Source: Candidatus Kuenenia stuttgartensis | GTDB taxonomy: Bacteria; Planctomycetota; Planctomycetia; Gemmatales; Gemmataceae | DNA: 64,000 nt | Assembly: GCA_945875585.1 (NCBI GenBank) | Contig: CAMCLK010000018.1 | Location: 1-64,000, forward strand | Direction: 5' to 3' | Part shown: positions 1 through 8,319 of the stretch, in pieces | How the letters are laid out: each line of letters begins with the position of its first letter | Numbering within the stretch: the first letter of the stretch is position 1 | Notes under the pieces: model-generated | Databases searched by the model: none | What the model was told of the DNA's origin: nothing | What the model saw: the letters and a program-made list of their open reading frames with translations, nothing else | Program-made: the position numbers and the translations under genes

Positions 1-240
1 AGCGAGCGGTGAGAGTGGACTGTTCGTTGTTAACCCGCCGACTTGCGTCGGCGGCTCGAAGAAGGCCCGAACAAGGAATCATTCGAGCCGATGGCGCCAG
101 CCGTCGGGTATGTCTCAGCGAGCGGTGAGAGTGGACTGTTCGTTGTTAACCCGCCGACTTGCGTCGGCGGCTCGAAGAGGACTCGAACAAGAAATAAATC
201 GAGCCGATGGCGCAAGCCGTCGGGTTTTTCACCGAGCGGT
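1..240. repeat. Two tandem 116-bp hairpin units plus a degenerate third start
   Basis: The block at 1-116 recurs almost unchanged from 117, and the opening decamer (AGCGAGCGGT) reappears in altered form at 231-240. Each unit carries two hairpins. The first has perfect 8-bp arms CCGCCGAC/GTCGGCGG around TTGC, at 35-54 and 151-170. The second has arms CCGATGGC/GCCGTCGG with one G-T pair, at 88-107 and 204-223. The last hairpin is followed by GTTTTT at 224-229, so it could end transcription from a + strand gene left of the window. The repeat lies downstream of phoB on the other strand. Short ORFs through it are repeat translations, not genes. Confidence 0.85.
204..229 (+). terminator. Candidate rho-independent terminator in the second repeat unit
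   Basis: The stem CCGATGGC/GCCGTCGG with loop GCAA is followed directly by GTTTTT on the + strand. It would serve a + strand gene entering from the left, which lies outside the window. The matching hairpin in the first repeat unit (88-107) has no T-run, so only the last copy has the full terminator form. Confidence 0.5.
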
Positions 241-264
241 AAAAATCGAGTGTGTACAATTCTC

Positions 265-978
265 TCACTCTTTCAGCCTATATCCCACGCCGCGTACCGT
301 TTCAATCAGTTCGATTTCGCCCATCTTGCGACGCAATGTTTTCACATGCACGTCGATCGTGCGTTCAAGAACCACGGCGCCTTCGCCAATGGATCCATCC
401 ATCAACTGCTGGCGGGTGAAGGCCCGGCCGGGAGATTTGAGCATGATTTCCAGCAGGCGGAATTCCGTGGGGGTAAGATCCAGTTCGCGATCGTCCACAA
501 ACGCTCTGTGACGGATTCGGTCGATACGTACGTTGCCGTGGGTGATTTGGTCTTCCGGTTCAGTCGTTCCCTCTGAACGTCTTTTCACAGCTTTAATGCG
601 CTGAATGAGTACCTTCACACTGAAAGGCTTGGTAACATAATCGTCCGCACCCAGCGTGAAGCCCACCACTTGATCGGCTTCTTCTGCTTTAGCCGTAAGA
701 ATAATAACGGGAATTTCCCGCGTGCGGTCGCTTGAGCGGAGTTCCCTTAGCACTTCGGTACCACTGATCGTGGGCAGCATCAGGTCCAGAACAATCAGGT
801 CTGGCAGTTTGGCGGAAGCTTGCTTCAGCCCTTCCTGACCATCGTACGCCAAAGTCACGTCGTAGCCTTCACGGCGGAGATTGTAACCAAGCACATCGGC
901 CAAAGTTTTTTCGTCTTCAATGACTAGAATCTTTTGGCCTGTGGGCGTGACAGGGGTTGCTGCTGGAGCGATGCTCAT
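265..978 (-). CDS. phoB: Phosphate regulon response regulator PhoB
   Basis: This 237-residue two-domain response regulator activates phosphate-starvation genes when phosphorylated. The receiver domain covers about residues 16-135, with the acidic pair in VIEDE, phospho-acceptor Asp65 (VLDLMLP), Thr95 and Lys117 (TKPF). The C-terminal half is an OmpR-type winged helix with the DLTPTEFRLLEIM and RTIDVHVKTLRRKMG segments and a final RGVGYRL, typical of PhoB. Its ATG overlaps the phoU stop by 4 bp, so it is the last gene of a pstB-phoU-phoB unit. No PhoR sensor kinase lies within the window; one could lie beyond the repeat to the left. Other OmpR-family assignments are possible, but the phoU/pstB context supports PhoB. 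Confidence 0.9.
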   Translation of the reverse strand: MSIAPAATPVTPTGQKILVIEDEKTLADVLGYNLRREGYDVTLAYDGQEGLKQASAKLPDLIVLDLMLPTISGTEVLRELRSSDRTREIPVIILTAKAEEADQVVGFTLGADDYVTKPFSVKVLIQRIKAVKRRSEGTTEPEDQITHGNVRIDRIRHRAFVDDRELDLTPTEFRLLEIMLKSPGRAFTRQQLMDGSIGEGAVVLERTIDVHVKTLRRKMGEIELIETVRGVGYRLKE

Positions 979-1679
979 GGATTGACCCTCGTGCCGCGGT
1001 TGAGTTGCCTGGCTAATGCTTCTGCCCGGTCTTTGTGCCGGATGATTTCACCTTCCACCAGATAACAGACATCTTCAGCGATGTTCGTGGCGTGGTCGGC
1101 AATTCGCTCGATGCACCGCACCACAGAAAACAATGATAGGTTTTCTTCAATCAAGGCGGGATTCGAGCGCATCTGGTCCACCACATGAGCGATCATGCGG
1201 CGGTTGATGTCATTAACGCCTTCATCCATGCGGATAATCCGCCGTGCCAGTTCCGAATCGACTCCGATAAACGCTTCCAAAGATTGGCGCACCATGGTGA
1301 TGGCCAGATCGGTCATGGAAATCACGTCGTTGGGGATTGGAACAGGCGGCCGGCCGGAGAGGTGGAGCGCGCGTTCGGCAATTTCTTCGGCCAGATCACC
1401 CATACGCTCGAGATCGACAACAATCATCATGGCCGAGGCAATAAGTCGAAGATCTACCGCCACAGGTTGGTGGAGTGCCAGAACCTTAAGGCACTCTTCG
1501 TCGATATGGTTTTCTTCGCTGTCAATCAGGGCATCACCCTCGATGACTTCGCGGGCGAGATCGATGTCGCGTTCCGTGAGCGCGCGAACCGCCTTGTAGA
1601 TAGAAGTTTCCACCAAGCCTGCTAAAGCCAGCAGGTCTTTACGAATGGCATCGAGATCGCGCTGTAAGTGAATAGACAT
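975..1679 (-). CDS. phoU: Phosphate transport system regulator PhoU
   Basis: This 234-residue, all-helical cytoplasmic protein matches PhoU in length and in its duplicated three-helix layout. Two acidic metal-binding segments are visible, around DLERMGDLAEEIAERA in the first half and CIERIADHATNIAEDV in the second. PhoU passes the activity state of the Pst transporter to the PhoR/PhoB pair and restrains phosphate uptake. The gene follows pstB by 2 bp and overlaps phoB by 4 bp, which indicates one transcript and translational coupling. The ATG start gives MSIHLQRDLDAIRKDLLALAG, the usual PhoU beginning. Confidence 0.93.
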   Translation of the reverse strand: MSIHLQRDLDAIRKDLLALAGLVETSIYKAVRALTERDIDLAREVIEGDALIDSEENHIDEECLKVLALHQPVAVDLRLIASAMMIVVDLERMGDLAEEIAERALHLSGRPPVPIPNDVISMTDLAITMVRQSLEAFIGVDSELARRIIRMDEGVNDINRRMIAHVVDQMRSNPALIEENLSLFSVVRCIERIADHATNIAEDVCYLVEGEIIRHKDRAEALARQLNRGTRVNP

Positions 1680-1681
1680 GA

Positions 1682-2533
1682 TCAGCCAAACCGCCCAGTA
1701 ATGTAATCTTCTGTCTGTTTGATCTTGGGGCGCGTGTACATTTCCTTGGTAGGGCCCGATTCCACCAGTTTCCCTTCAAAGAAGAAGGCTGTTTGATCGG
1801 AAACACGCGCTGCCTGCTGCATATTGTGAGTCACAATAACAATCGTGTAGTTTTCTTTGAGTTCAAAAATCAGGTCTTCAATGCGCGATGTGCTGGCCGG
1901 GTCGAGCGCGCTGGCCGGTTCATCCAGCAGCAGCACTTCCGGATCGGTGGCCAACGCGCGCGCAATACACAAGCGTTGAGCCTGCCCGCCAGACAGCGAC
2001 AGCGCGGATTCATTCAAACGGTCTTTGACTTCGTTCCACAAGGCGGCCCGGGTCAGACTTCGTTCGCAAATTTGTTGCAGCTTGGCGCGGTCGTTCAAAC
2101 CCGCCACGCGTGGACCAAACACAACGTTCTCAAAGATCGATTTCGGGAATGGGTTCGATTTTTGGAAAACAGTCCCAACCCGACGGCGCAGGTTCACGAG
2201 ATCGCAATCGCGGCGGTTGATATCGACGCTATCGAGTAAAATGGTGCCTTCGCGGCGCACATTTTCCACGAAGTCGATCATGCGGTTCATGGTGCTCAGG
2301 AACGTGGACTTTCCGCAACCGGAAGGGCCAATGAGGGCCATCACCGAGCGTTCGGGTACTTCGAGGTTGATATCGAAGAGGGCCTGCTTGGCTCCGTACC
2401 ACAGCGATAAGTCGCGAACGGAGAATTTGACGGACCGGTCCTGGGCGTACGCAGGTTCGCGGCCACTGAGCGATCGCTCAGTCATGATGGCGGAAAAGGG
2501 AGTGGCCACGTTTTGTGTCATGATCTTTGCCAT
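1682..2533 (-). CDS. pstB: Phosphate ABC transporter ATP-binding protein PstB
   Basis: This 283-residue ABC ATPase powers high-affinity phosphate import. The Walker A motif GPSGCGKST is at about residues 69-77. The signature LSGGQ, the Walker B segment [12 protein letters not shown] and the switch histidine in VTHNMQQA follow in order. PstB-specific residues are present (MNRMID near the Q-loop, [17 protein letters not shown]). An N-terminal extension of about 30 residues precedes the conserved [16 protein letters not shown], so the true start may be an internal ATG. The gene leads pstB-phoU-phoB. The membrane subunits PstA/PstC and the binding protein PstS are not in the window. Confidence 0.93.
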   Translation of the reverse strand: MAKIMTQNVATPFSAIMTERSLSGREPAYAQDRSVKFSVRDLSLWYGAKQALFDINLEVPERSVMALIGPSGCGKSTFLSTMNRMIDFVENVRREGTILLDSVDINRRDCDLVNLRRRVGTVFQKSNPFPKSIFENVVFGPRVAGLNDRAKLQQICERSLTRAALWNEVKDRLNESALSLSGGQAQRLCIARALATDPEVLLLDEPASALDPASTSRIEDLIFELKENYTIVIVTHNMQQAARVSDQTAFFFEGKLVESGPTKEMYTRPKIKQTEDYITGRFG

Positions 2534-2728
2534 GGCTCGTGGGAACTGATCAGTGATGTTCTACAGAAAGATTAAGTGGAAATGATGAAGCCCGCGAGAG
2601 GATCTCGTGGAGTCCCGTTCGAAGGGGTATTGATGCCCATTTTCTCGGCAGATTGCTTCCTCGCCCTCTGGCGGCTTGGTGGCTAGCATGACCTTTGTAT
2701 CCGCATACTTTCGGGGGAGAACCTGCCA

Positions 2729-3700
2729 ATGAATCCGTATTCTGGCATTGAATGGCCTAAGGTCAGGCCCGGGCGGCGTGTTGTGGGCATGTCTGCCGTG
2801 CTCCTTCCATTTGCCTTGGATGGATCCATCGATTGGCAAGGGTTCGCTTCACTTGTAAGGCGCACGGTACAAGCAGGCCTGAAGCCTGCTGTGAACATGG
2901 ACACCGGGTTTGGCCCGTTTCTGGATGCACTCGATAAAACCCGTGCCTTGGAAATAACCTGCGAAATATCGGGTAAGGGCGGATTTGTGGCTGGCGCTGT
3001 GGTGCCCGACAAGCCCGGTGACGCCTTCAATCCCCAAGCCTATGACGAGGCTATGAACACCATCGTAAAGCACGGCGGTGTTCCGGTTGTGATGCAATCG
3101 TTTGGCCTGACAGCCTTGCCTGACAACGAAATTATTCAAGCTTATCAATATCTGGCATCGAGTGTTCCGGCCCTGTACGGCTTTGAACTGGGGCAACAGT
3201 TTGCACCGTTTGGGCGCATTTACTCGCTGGATGTCTACAAGGGACTGATGGCCATTCCCAACTGCCTAGGGGCCAAGCATTCGTCGCTCGACCGGGTTCA
3301 AGAATGGCAGCGGCTTGAATTGCGTGATGCGCTGCGGCCAGACTTTCTGGTGCTGACAGGCAACGATCTGGCCATTGATATGGTGATGTACGGCAGCGAC
3401 TACCTTTTGGGTTTGTCTGCCTTCGCACCCGAACATTTTGCACTGCGCGACCGCTGGTGGGCTGAACAAGACCCGGGCTTTTTCGCGCTCAACGATCTGT
3501 TGCAGTACTTGGGGGCTTTTGCCTTTAGGCACCCTGTGCCCGCTTACAAGCACTCGGCGGCGCAGTTCTTGAAAATGCGCGGCCGCATTTCATGTTCCAA
3601 CACCCACCCACGTTCGGCGGGGCGGCCAGAATCTGATCTGCAAGTCTTGGAACTCATTTCAGAAACACTCAATGAATCGTTCCCACTGGAGATGCCGTGA
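2729..3700 (+). CDS. Dihydrodipicolinate synthase-family (DapA-like) aldolase, divergent
   Basis: This 323-residue protein has the length and (beta/alpha)8 pattern of the DapA/N-acetylneuraminate lyase family of pyruvate-dependent aldolases. The Schiff-base lysine is Lys183 in LGAKHSS, corresponding to the usual GxKDSS. Two family hallmarks are altered. The GTTGE substrate loop reads MDTGFGPFLDAL (about residues 57-68), and the YNxP tyrosine segment reads VMQSFGLTALPD (about 121-132). The substrate is therefore probably not aspartate semialdehyde. It overlaps the downstream flavin oxidoreductase by 4 bp (GTGA), implying a shared pathway, perhaps sugar-acid or aromatic-derivative breakdown. 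Substrate unknown. Confidence 0.8.
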   Translation: MNPYSGIEWPKVRPGRRVVGMSAVLLPFALDGSIDWQGFASLVRRTVQAGLKPAVNMDTGFGPFLDALDKTRALEITCEISGKGGFVAGAVVPDKPGDAFNPQAYDEAMNTIVKHGGVPVVMQSFGLTALPDNEIIQAYQYLASSVPALYGFELGQQFAPFGRIYSLDVYKGLMAIPNCLGAKHSSLDRVQEWQRLELRDALRPDFLVLTGNDLAIDMVMYGSDYLLGLSAFAPEHFALRDRWWAEQDPGFFALNDLLQYLGAFAFRHPVPAYKHSAAQFLKMRGRISCSNTHPRSAGRPESDLQVLELISETLNESFPLEMP

Positions 3701-5127
3701 CTGTATTTCGTCGTTTGGGGGGATTGAAGGACGTGGAAGCTTTTGCCTCCACTTGCCAGGAAGCAAAAGCTGCGTTGCCCATCGACCCCGTTGTCGAGCC
3801 TACGGGGCCGTTATCGACTTCATTTGATGTCGCGGGAAGGCGCGTAGGCAATCGCTTCGCCATTTTGCCCATGGAAGGTTGGGACGGTACCGAACTGGGG
3901 CAACCCACGGATCTGACACGCCGGCGCTGGGAACGGTTTGGCCATGGCGGGGCCAAGCTCATCTGGGGCGGAGAAGCGTTCGCCGTCAGGCATGACGGCC
4001 GCGCCAATCCGAACCAACTGGTGATCAACGATACCAACCTTGCGGCCATTGCCGACCTGCGTGAGCACCTGGTGCGCGCCCATGCAGAGCGTCATGGTGG
4101 CACCACCGATTTATTGGTGGGCATGCAGCTGACGCATTCTGGGCGTTGGTCCCGTCCTAACCGCAAAGACCGCCTCGAACCGTTGGTGGCGTATCACCAT
4201 CCTCTTCTGGATGCCCGCCATGCCGATCAACCCGGACATCTGCTTTCCGACGATGCTCTCGACCGCTTGGTTGACGATTTCGTCCGTGCCGGGGAACTGG
4301 CCTACAAGGCTGGTTTCGATTTTGTGGATATCAAGCATTGCCATGGTTATCTGGGGCACGAGCTTCTGAGCGCCATTGGCAGGCCCGGGCGTTATGGCGG
4401 GTCGCTAGAAAACAGGGCGCGTTTTGTTGTTTCGGTGGCTAATGGCTTGCGCGCCAATGTTCCAAACCTGCTGTTGGGAACCAGACTGAGTATTTATGAT
4501 AGCGTGCCTTACAGAAAAGGACCGAGCGGTACCGGCATGCCCGAAGATCATTCCACGGCCAGTTATGGATTGGCATTCGGGGGCGATGGCACAGGAACGG
4601 GTTTCGACCTCGAAGAACCCGCCGCTTGGCTGAGGCTGGCCCGTGATGCTGGAATCAGCATGGTGTGCACCACCGCTGGAAGCCCTTACTATTCACCGCA
4701 CCTGCAGCGACCAGCGGCAGCGCCGCCCAGCGACGGCTATCTGCCCCCCGAGGACCCGTTGGTAGGGGTTGCCAGGCAGATTGAAGCTACCGGCTGGCTC
4801 AAGGCGCGGGTTGCCGGGTTGGCTTGGGTGGGCTCCGCCTATTCCTATCTGCAAGAGTGGTTGGGGGTGGTCGGCCAAGCGGCTGTCAGGCACGGCTTGG
4901 TCGATTCTGTAGGACTGGGGCGCATGGCGCTCAGTTACCCGGATATGCCAGCCGACCTGTTGGCTGGTAAGCAACTGGAACGGCAGCGGATATGCCGGAC
5001 CTTTTCAGACTGCACATCGGCCCCTAGGCGTGGTCTGGTTTCGGGATGTTATCCGCTGGATCCGCTTTATCGCGATCGCCCCGAGGCGTTGGAACTGCGC
5101 CAAGCCAGACAACGGCAGGGTGGTTGA
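3697..5127 (+). CDS. NADH:flavin oxidoreductase, Old Yellow Enzyme family
   Basis: This 476-residue FMN-barrel protein starts at a GTG that overlaps the stop of the upstream aldolase gene. The ATG-initiated alternatives are far inside the domain. Visible family motifs are GNRFAILPMEGWDG (FMN-binding first strand), LIWGGEAFAV, QLTHSGRWSRP, and the active-site pair His214/His216 in DIKHCHGYLGHELLS, followed by GRYGGSLENRARF. About 45 residues lie ahead of the barrel, longer than in classic OYE. These enzymes reduce activated C=C bonds or demethylate amines, and no [4Fe-4S] cysteine cluster or second domain follows, so it resembles single-domain ene-reductases. Pairing with the DapA-like gene suggests a catabolic role (inference). 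Confidence 0.85.
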   Translation: MTVFRRLGGLKDVEAFASTCQEAKAALPIDPVVEPTGPLSTSFDVAGRRVGNRFAILPMEGWDGTELGQPTDLTRRRWERFGHGGAKLIWGGEAFAVRHDGRANPNQLVINDTNLAAIADLREHLVRAHAERHGGTTDLLVGMQLTHSGRWSRPNRKDRLEPLVAYHHPLLDARHADQPGHLLSDDALDRLVDDFVRAGELAYKAGFDFVDIKHCHGYLGHELLSAIGRPGRYGGSLENRARFVVSVANGLRANVPNLLLGTRLSIYDSVPYRKGPSGTGMPEDHSTASYGLAFGGDGTGTGFDLEEPAAWLRLARDAGISMVCTTAGSPYYSPHLQRPAAAPPSDGYLPPEDPLVGVARQIEATGWLKARVAGLAWVGSAYSYLQEWLGVVGQAAVRHGLVDSVGLGRMALSYPDMPADLLAGKQLERQRICRTFSDCTSAPRRGLVSGCYPLDPLYRDRPEALELRQARQRQGG

Positions 5128-5143
5128 AAGGTGCCCGTTATGC

Positions 5144-5581
5144 TCAGTTGAGTGGTTCGGTTCGGCGAGGCCAAGAAGGCCAATCCGGGCCGCGTGGGGG
5201 CGCAACAATAAACACCAATACCAACGCGATTCCGAAAACAAGGTAGTAGGGAAGCATGTCGGCAATGGTTTTGCCGCGGAACAGGAAGGCGTTGTGGGAG
5301 GCTCTGGCCAGCCAAGGTTCGTCGTCTACTTCGTGAAGCTCGCGGCCATCGATGGCGCGCAGATCCCTCTCCCAAGTGGTAAGAGGGCATTCAACTCCCA
5401 GCACGGTTTCGCCCACCACAAAAAGAATAAACAGTAGGTGGGTAGTGCGAAACCAGAACCCGCGCGCGAACTTCGCCCGCGTGGCCAATCCGATCAGGGT
5501 GAGTGGCAAGGCCATCACCGCCCAGGCAACCATTAAAAAATGGATAACGGTGATCAAATTGGCCCACGAGGATGCTGTCAT
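5144..5581 (-). CDS. DUF2784 membrane protein
   Basis: This 145-residue protein has four predicted membrane segments. Two lie near residues 7-30 and 44-66, and the rest in the C-terminal half (YYLVFGIALVLVFIVAPP). The loop VECPLTTWERDLR is the signature of DUF2784, a small family of unknown function. It is the last gene of a long minus-strand run, 2 bp downstream of the DinB-like gene. It converges on the flavin oxidoreductase, with only 16 bp between the stops. No functional residues beyond the conserved Cys-Pro-Leu-Thr turn can be named. Confidence 0.8.
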   Translation of the reverse strand: MTASSWANLITVIHFLMVAWAVMALPLTLIGLATRAKFARGFWFRTTHLLFILFVVGETVLGVECPLTTWERDLRAIDGRELHEVDDEPWLARASHNAFLFRGKTIADMLPYYLVFGIALVLVFIVAPPRGPDWPSWPRRTEPLN

Positions 5582-5583
5582 GA

Positions 5584-6075
5584 TTAGAACAGCACTGGCT
5601 TGCTAAGGGCGCGGCGAATGGCGGTGAACTGGCCGCCATGCATGGCATCGTGTTGCGACAGCAGCGCCAGAAGCGCGCCCACGGTTGGTGCTTTTTCTTT
5701 CAGCCTGTTCTGGGTGGCCTGATCAAGGCCCGAATCGGCGAGCTTGCCAAGCGCCGCCAGAGTGGCTTCGCGCGTGGCGTGGAACAGAGATTCATATTCG
5801 GCGCGGGTGCACCAACCGGTGGTATCGGTCACCTGGGCGCGGTCTTTGCCGTGGGCCTCCGCAAAGCCTTGTGGCAGATCTGGGTAAGCTACGCCGGGCA
5901 GTTCGTTGACAATGAACCGTTCGGCCAGAATCAGGTGCCCCATTTGCCATGCCGCATGATTGGCCCCCGGAAGAGGGCGGACAAGCAAATCAGCATCGGA
6001 AAAGTCGCTGATGTAGGCAAGCGTTGTGGCGCTTGACATTTTCAGCAGGGTGGTTGCCAGTTGGACTGCGTTCAT
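5584..6075 (-). CDS. DinB-like four-helix metal-binding protein
   Basis: The translated protein is 163 residues. A GTG five codons upstream (6090) is in frame, but the GGAGAAG at 6083-6089 is a good Shine-Dalgarno site placed for the ATG at 6075, so that start is chosen. The fold is the DinB/YfiT/DfsB four-helix bundle. Three histidines probably bind a divalent metal: one in MGHLILAER and the pair in LSQHDAMHGGQF near the C-terminus. Family members include thiol-dependent transferases and stress-induced proteins of unknown activity, so no reaction is assigned. It sits between surE and DUF2784 on the same strand. Confidence 0.8.
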   Translation of the reverse strand: MNAVQLATTLLKMSSATTLAYISDFSDADLLVRPLPGANHAAWQMGHLILAERFIVNELPGVAYPDLPQGFAEAHGKDRAQVTDTTGWCTRAEYESLFHATREATLAALGKLADSGLDQATQNRLKEKAPTVGALLALLSQHDAMHGGQFTAIRRALSKPVLF

Positions 6076-6105
6076 GAATGTCTTCTCCACGAGGTTGGTT
6101 TGAAA

Positions 6106-6891
6106 TCAATCTATGGCAGATGGCGATTCGGTCCACGTCCAGTTTTTCATGGTTTCCAGTTGGTCATGGCGGGTCATGTTGAACTGAAGCGGGGTTACGG
6201 TAATCAGGCGTTCGGCCAGACCGGTCACATCGGAATCGGGAACAGGACTGTGGCAGGTAAAATCTGGGCCAATCCAGAAATAAACACGGCCACGCGGGTC
6301 GGTGCGCTTGTCGTACCACTCGGTGTAGCTGGCTGTGTTTTGCGGGAGCACGGCAACGCCTGTGGGTTCTCCTTGGGAAAGGTCCGGAATGTTGATGTTG
6401 AACAGTGAGCCCACTTCGGAGCATTGCGCGATAATGCGATCGATTACAGTGCGGGCATGACGGGCGCCATGCGCGAAGTCTGGCCTGCCTGAGGGGGGCA
6501 TTTCCAACGAGCAGGCAATGCTCGTTTTTTTGAAAAAACTGCCTTCGATCGCGGCGCCAACCGTACCGGAATAAAGCACATTGATGCCGGCATTGGAACC
6601 AGCGTTCAGACCACTCACGATCAGGTCGGGCTGCCAAGGCAGAATCATGCGCAGTGCCAGTTTCACGCAATCTGCCGGGCGCCCTTCAACGGCCCAACCC
6701 AGAATACCCTGATTTTCATCCGCTACTTCCTGCACCAGTAGCGGGCTGAAAATGGTAACGGAGTGGCCAGCAGCGCTTTGCTCGCTGGCAGGCGCCACCA
6801 CCAGTACCTCGCCAAGCCCCATCAGTTCACGCCTGAGGGCGCGCAGTCCGGGTGCGTGGATGCCGTCGTCGTTGGTCAGCAGGATTTTCAT
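6106..6891 (-). CDS. surE: 5'/3'-nucleotidase SurE
   Basis: SurE is a metal-dependent nucleoside-monophosphate phosphatase linked to survival under stress. The 261-residue call starts at the ATG at 6891, giving MKILLTNDDGIHAPGL, the family N-terminus. An upstream in-frame start would add eight residues (MRLMEHPL) not seen in the family. Metal ligands Asp8 and Asp9 (TNDDG), the VVAPASEQSAAGHSVT segment and the GLNAGSNAGINVLYSGTVGAA metal/phosphate loop are all present. The gene follows uvrC by 27 bp in the same direction. Length matches the family (about 250-270). Confidence 0.93.
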   Translation of the reverse strand: MKILLTNDDGIHAPGLRALRRELMGLGEVLVVAPASEQSAAGHSVTIFSPLLVQEVADENQGILGWAVEGRPADCVKLALRMILPWQPDLIVSGLNAGSNAGINVLYSGTVGAAIEGSFFKKTSIACSLEMPPSGRPDFAHGARHARTVIDRIIAQCSEVGSLFNINIPDLSQGEPTGVAVLPQNTASYTEWYDKRTDPRGRVYFWIGPDFTCHSPVPDSDVTGLAERLITVTPLQFNMTRHDQLETMKNWTWTESPSAID

Positions 6892-6918
6892 GAGAGGATG
6901 CTCCATGAGGCGCAAGGG

Positions 6919-8286
6919 TCAGGCCGATGGGCCATCGTCCTCGATGCGCTTGCGCCTGAGCAGATGATGATAGTGGCGGGCGAACCGATGGGCCTCATCG
7001 CGCACCGATTGAAGCAACCGAAGTGCCTCGCTGTGCCGCGATAACACCAACGGTTCAGGCTGATCAGGCAGGAAAATTTCCTCATTTTGCTTGGCCAGTG
7101 AAAGCAGGCGCGGGGGTTGGCGGCCCGCATCCAGAAGGGCTTCACGGGCAGCACTCAACTGTCCCTTGCCGCCGTCGATCAGAAGAATATCCGGGAATAT
7201 TTCCTCTTCTCCTTCTGGAGTTTCCCTGCTGAACCGGCGGCTGACCACTTCGCGGATACTGGCGTAGTCGTCTACCCCGGCAACGGTCCGTATGCGGAAC
7301 CTCCTGTAGCCCGGTTTGAAAGGCAACCCATCGATAAAACAGACCAAGCTGGCTACGGTGTCGGTCCCGCTCAGGTGGGCGATGTCGATCCCTTCAATCA
7401 CCCGTGGCAACCGTTCCATGGTCAGTATCTGTTTCAGGCTCTTGAGCCCCTTGCGTGGATCGATGGTAAAAACCTCGGGCTGAACATCGCGGTCCACATC
7501 TCCCCGGCGGCCTAACCCCGCCAGCGCTTTGATATCGTCCCTCAGTCGGGCGGCCTTCTCGAACTGCATGGCGGTGCTTGCCTGCACCATGTCGCGTTGC
7601 ATGCGTCGCACAAGGCGGTCTTTTTTGCCTTCAAGCACCCAGATCAGCCGCTTGATCTGCTTGCGGTAATCTTCTCGTGTTACCCGCAGATTGCACGGAG
7701 CCGTGCATTGCCGAATGCTGTGCAGAATGCACGGCCGGAACCACCGCCACCGCGCATCTTTGGATCGTATGGGGAGTTTGCAAGTGCGAAACTGGAAAAC
7801 GCGCTGCAGCGCCCGCAGCGCCATGCGCAGGCCCCCTGCCGAGGTGAATGGCCCGTAAAGGCGAACGCCTTTGCGCCGCGGGGTGCGTGTGAATTCAATG
7901 CGCGGGAATTCTTCGCGTATGCGTATCTGCAAATAAGGGAACGATTTGCCATCTTTCAATTCGACATTGAAGCGTGGCTGGATATCCTTGATCAGGCGAG
8001 CCTCGGTCAGCAGCGCGTCTACTTCGGTTTCCACCGGAATATGGTCGATATCGGCAATCAGTGGCACCATGTCGGCGGTGCGTGGGTCGTCTGCCGCGGC
8101 TTTGGTGAAGTAGTGGCTGGCGCGGTTGCGCAGGTTCTTGGCTTTGCCTACATAAATGACGCGACCTTGCGCGTCTTTCATCAGGTAGACGCCGGGCTGG
8201 GCCGGGAACGCGCGCGCCTTGGCCCCCGGGGTGCCCGGGAGAACGGCGTCGTTGTCGGTGTCTGCGGGTTGGTCTCGGTCCGTCAT
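6919..8286 (-). CDS. uvrC: UvrC-type excinuclease subunit, lacking the C-terminal HhH domain
   Basis: Residues 30-110 form the GIY-YIG nuclease (GVYLMKDAQGRVIYVGKAKNLRNR), which makes the 3' cut in nucleotide excision repair. A cysteine-rich segment (about 183-198, CILHSIRQCTAPC), a UVR helical pair (MQFEKAARLRDDI) and the RNase H-like 5' nuclease follow (IEGIDIAHLSGTD, ILLIDGGKGQL, DEAHRFARHYH). The protein stops at residue 455, directly after the nuclease. Standard UvrC proteins are about 600 residues and end in a tandem helix-hairpin-helix DNA-binding domain, which is absent here. The reading frame ends with a clean stop before surE, so this looks like a genuine short form rather than a frameshift. 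Confidence 0.85.
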   Translation of the reverse strand: MTDRDQPADTDNDAVLPGTPGAKARAFPAQPGVYLMKDAQGRVIYVGKAKNLRNRASHYFTKAAADDPRTADMVPLIADIDHIPVETEVDALLTEARLIKDIQPRFNVELKDGKSFPYLQIRIREEFPRIEFTRTPRRKGVRLYGPFTSAGGLRMALRALQRVFQFRTCKLPIRSKDARWRWFRPCILHSIRQCTAPCNLRVTREDYRKQIKRLIWVLEGKKDRLVRRMQRDMVQASTAMQFEKAARLRDDIKALAGLGRRGDVDRDVQPEVFTIDPRKGLKSLKQILTMERLPRVIEGIDIAHLSGTDTVASLVCFIDGLPFKPGYRRFRIRTVAGVDDYASIREVVSRRFSRETPEGEEEIFPDILLIDGGKGQLSAAREALLDAGRQPPRLLSLAKQNEEIFLPDQPEPLVLSRHSEALRLLQSVRDEAHRFARHYHHLLRRKRIEDDGPSA

Positions 8287-8319
8287 GATGCGCCAGTACC
8301 CTGAAGGGGCACCGCGAAA

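Noticed and set aside
1..240. CRISPR array
   Set aside because: The units are contiguous 116-bp copies with internal hairpins, not short repeats with unique spacers, and no cas genes are nearby.
43..576. ORFs crossing the 116-bp repeats and antisense to phoB
   Set aside because: They contain translated repeat sequence and then run opposite the PhoB winged helix.
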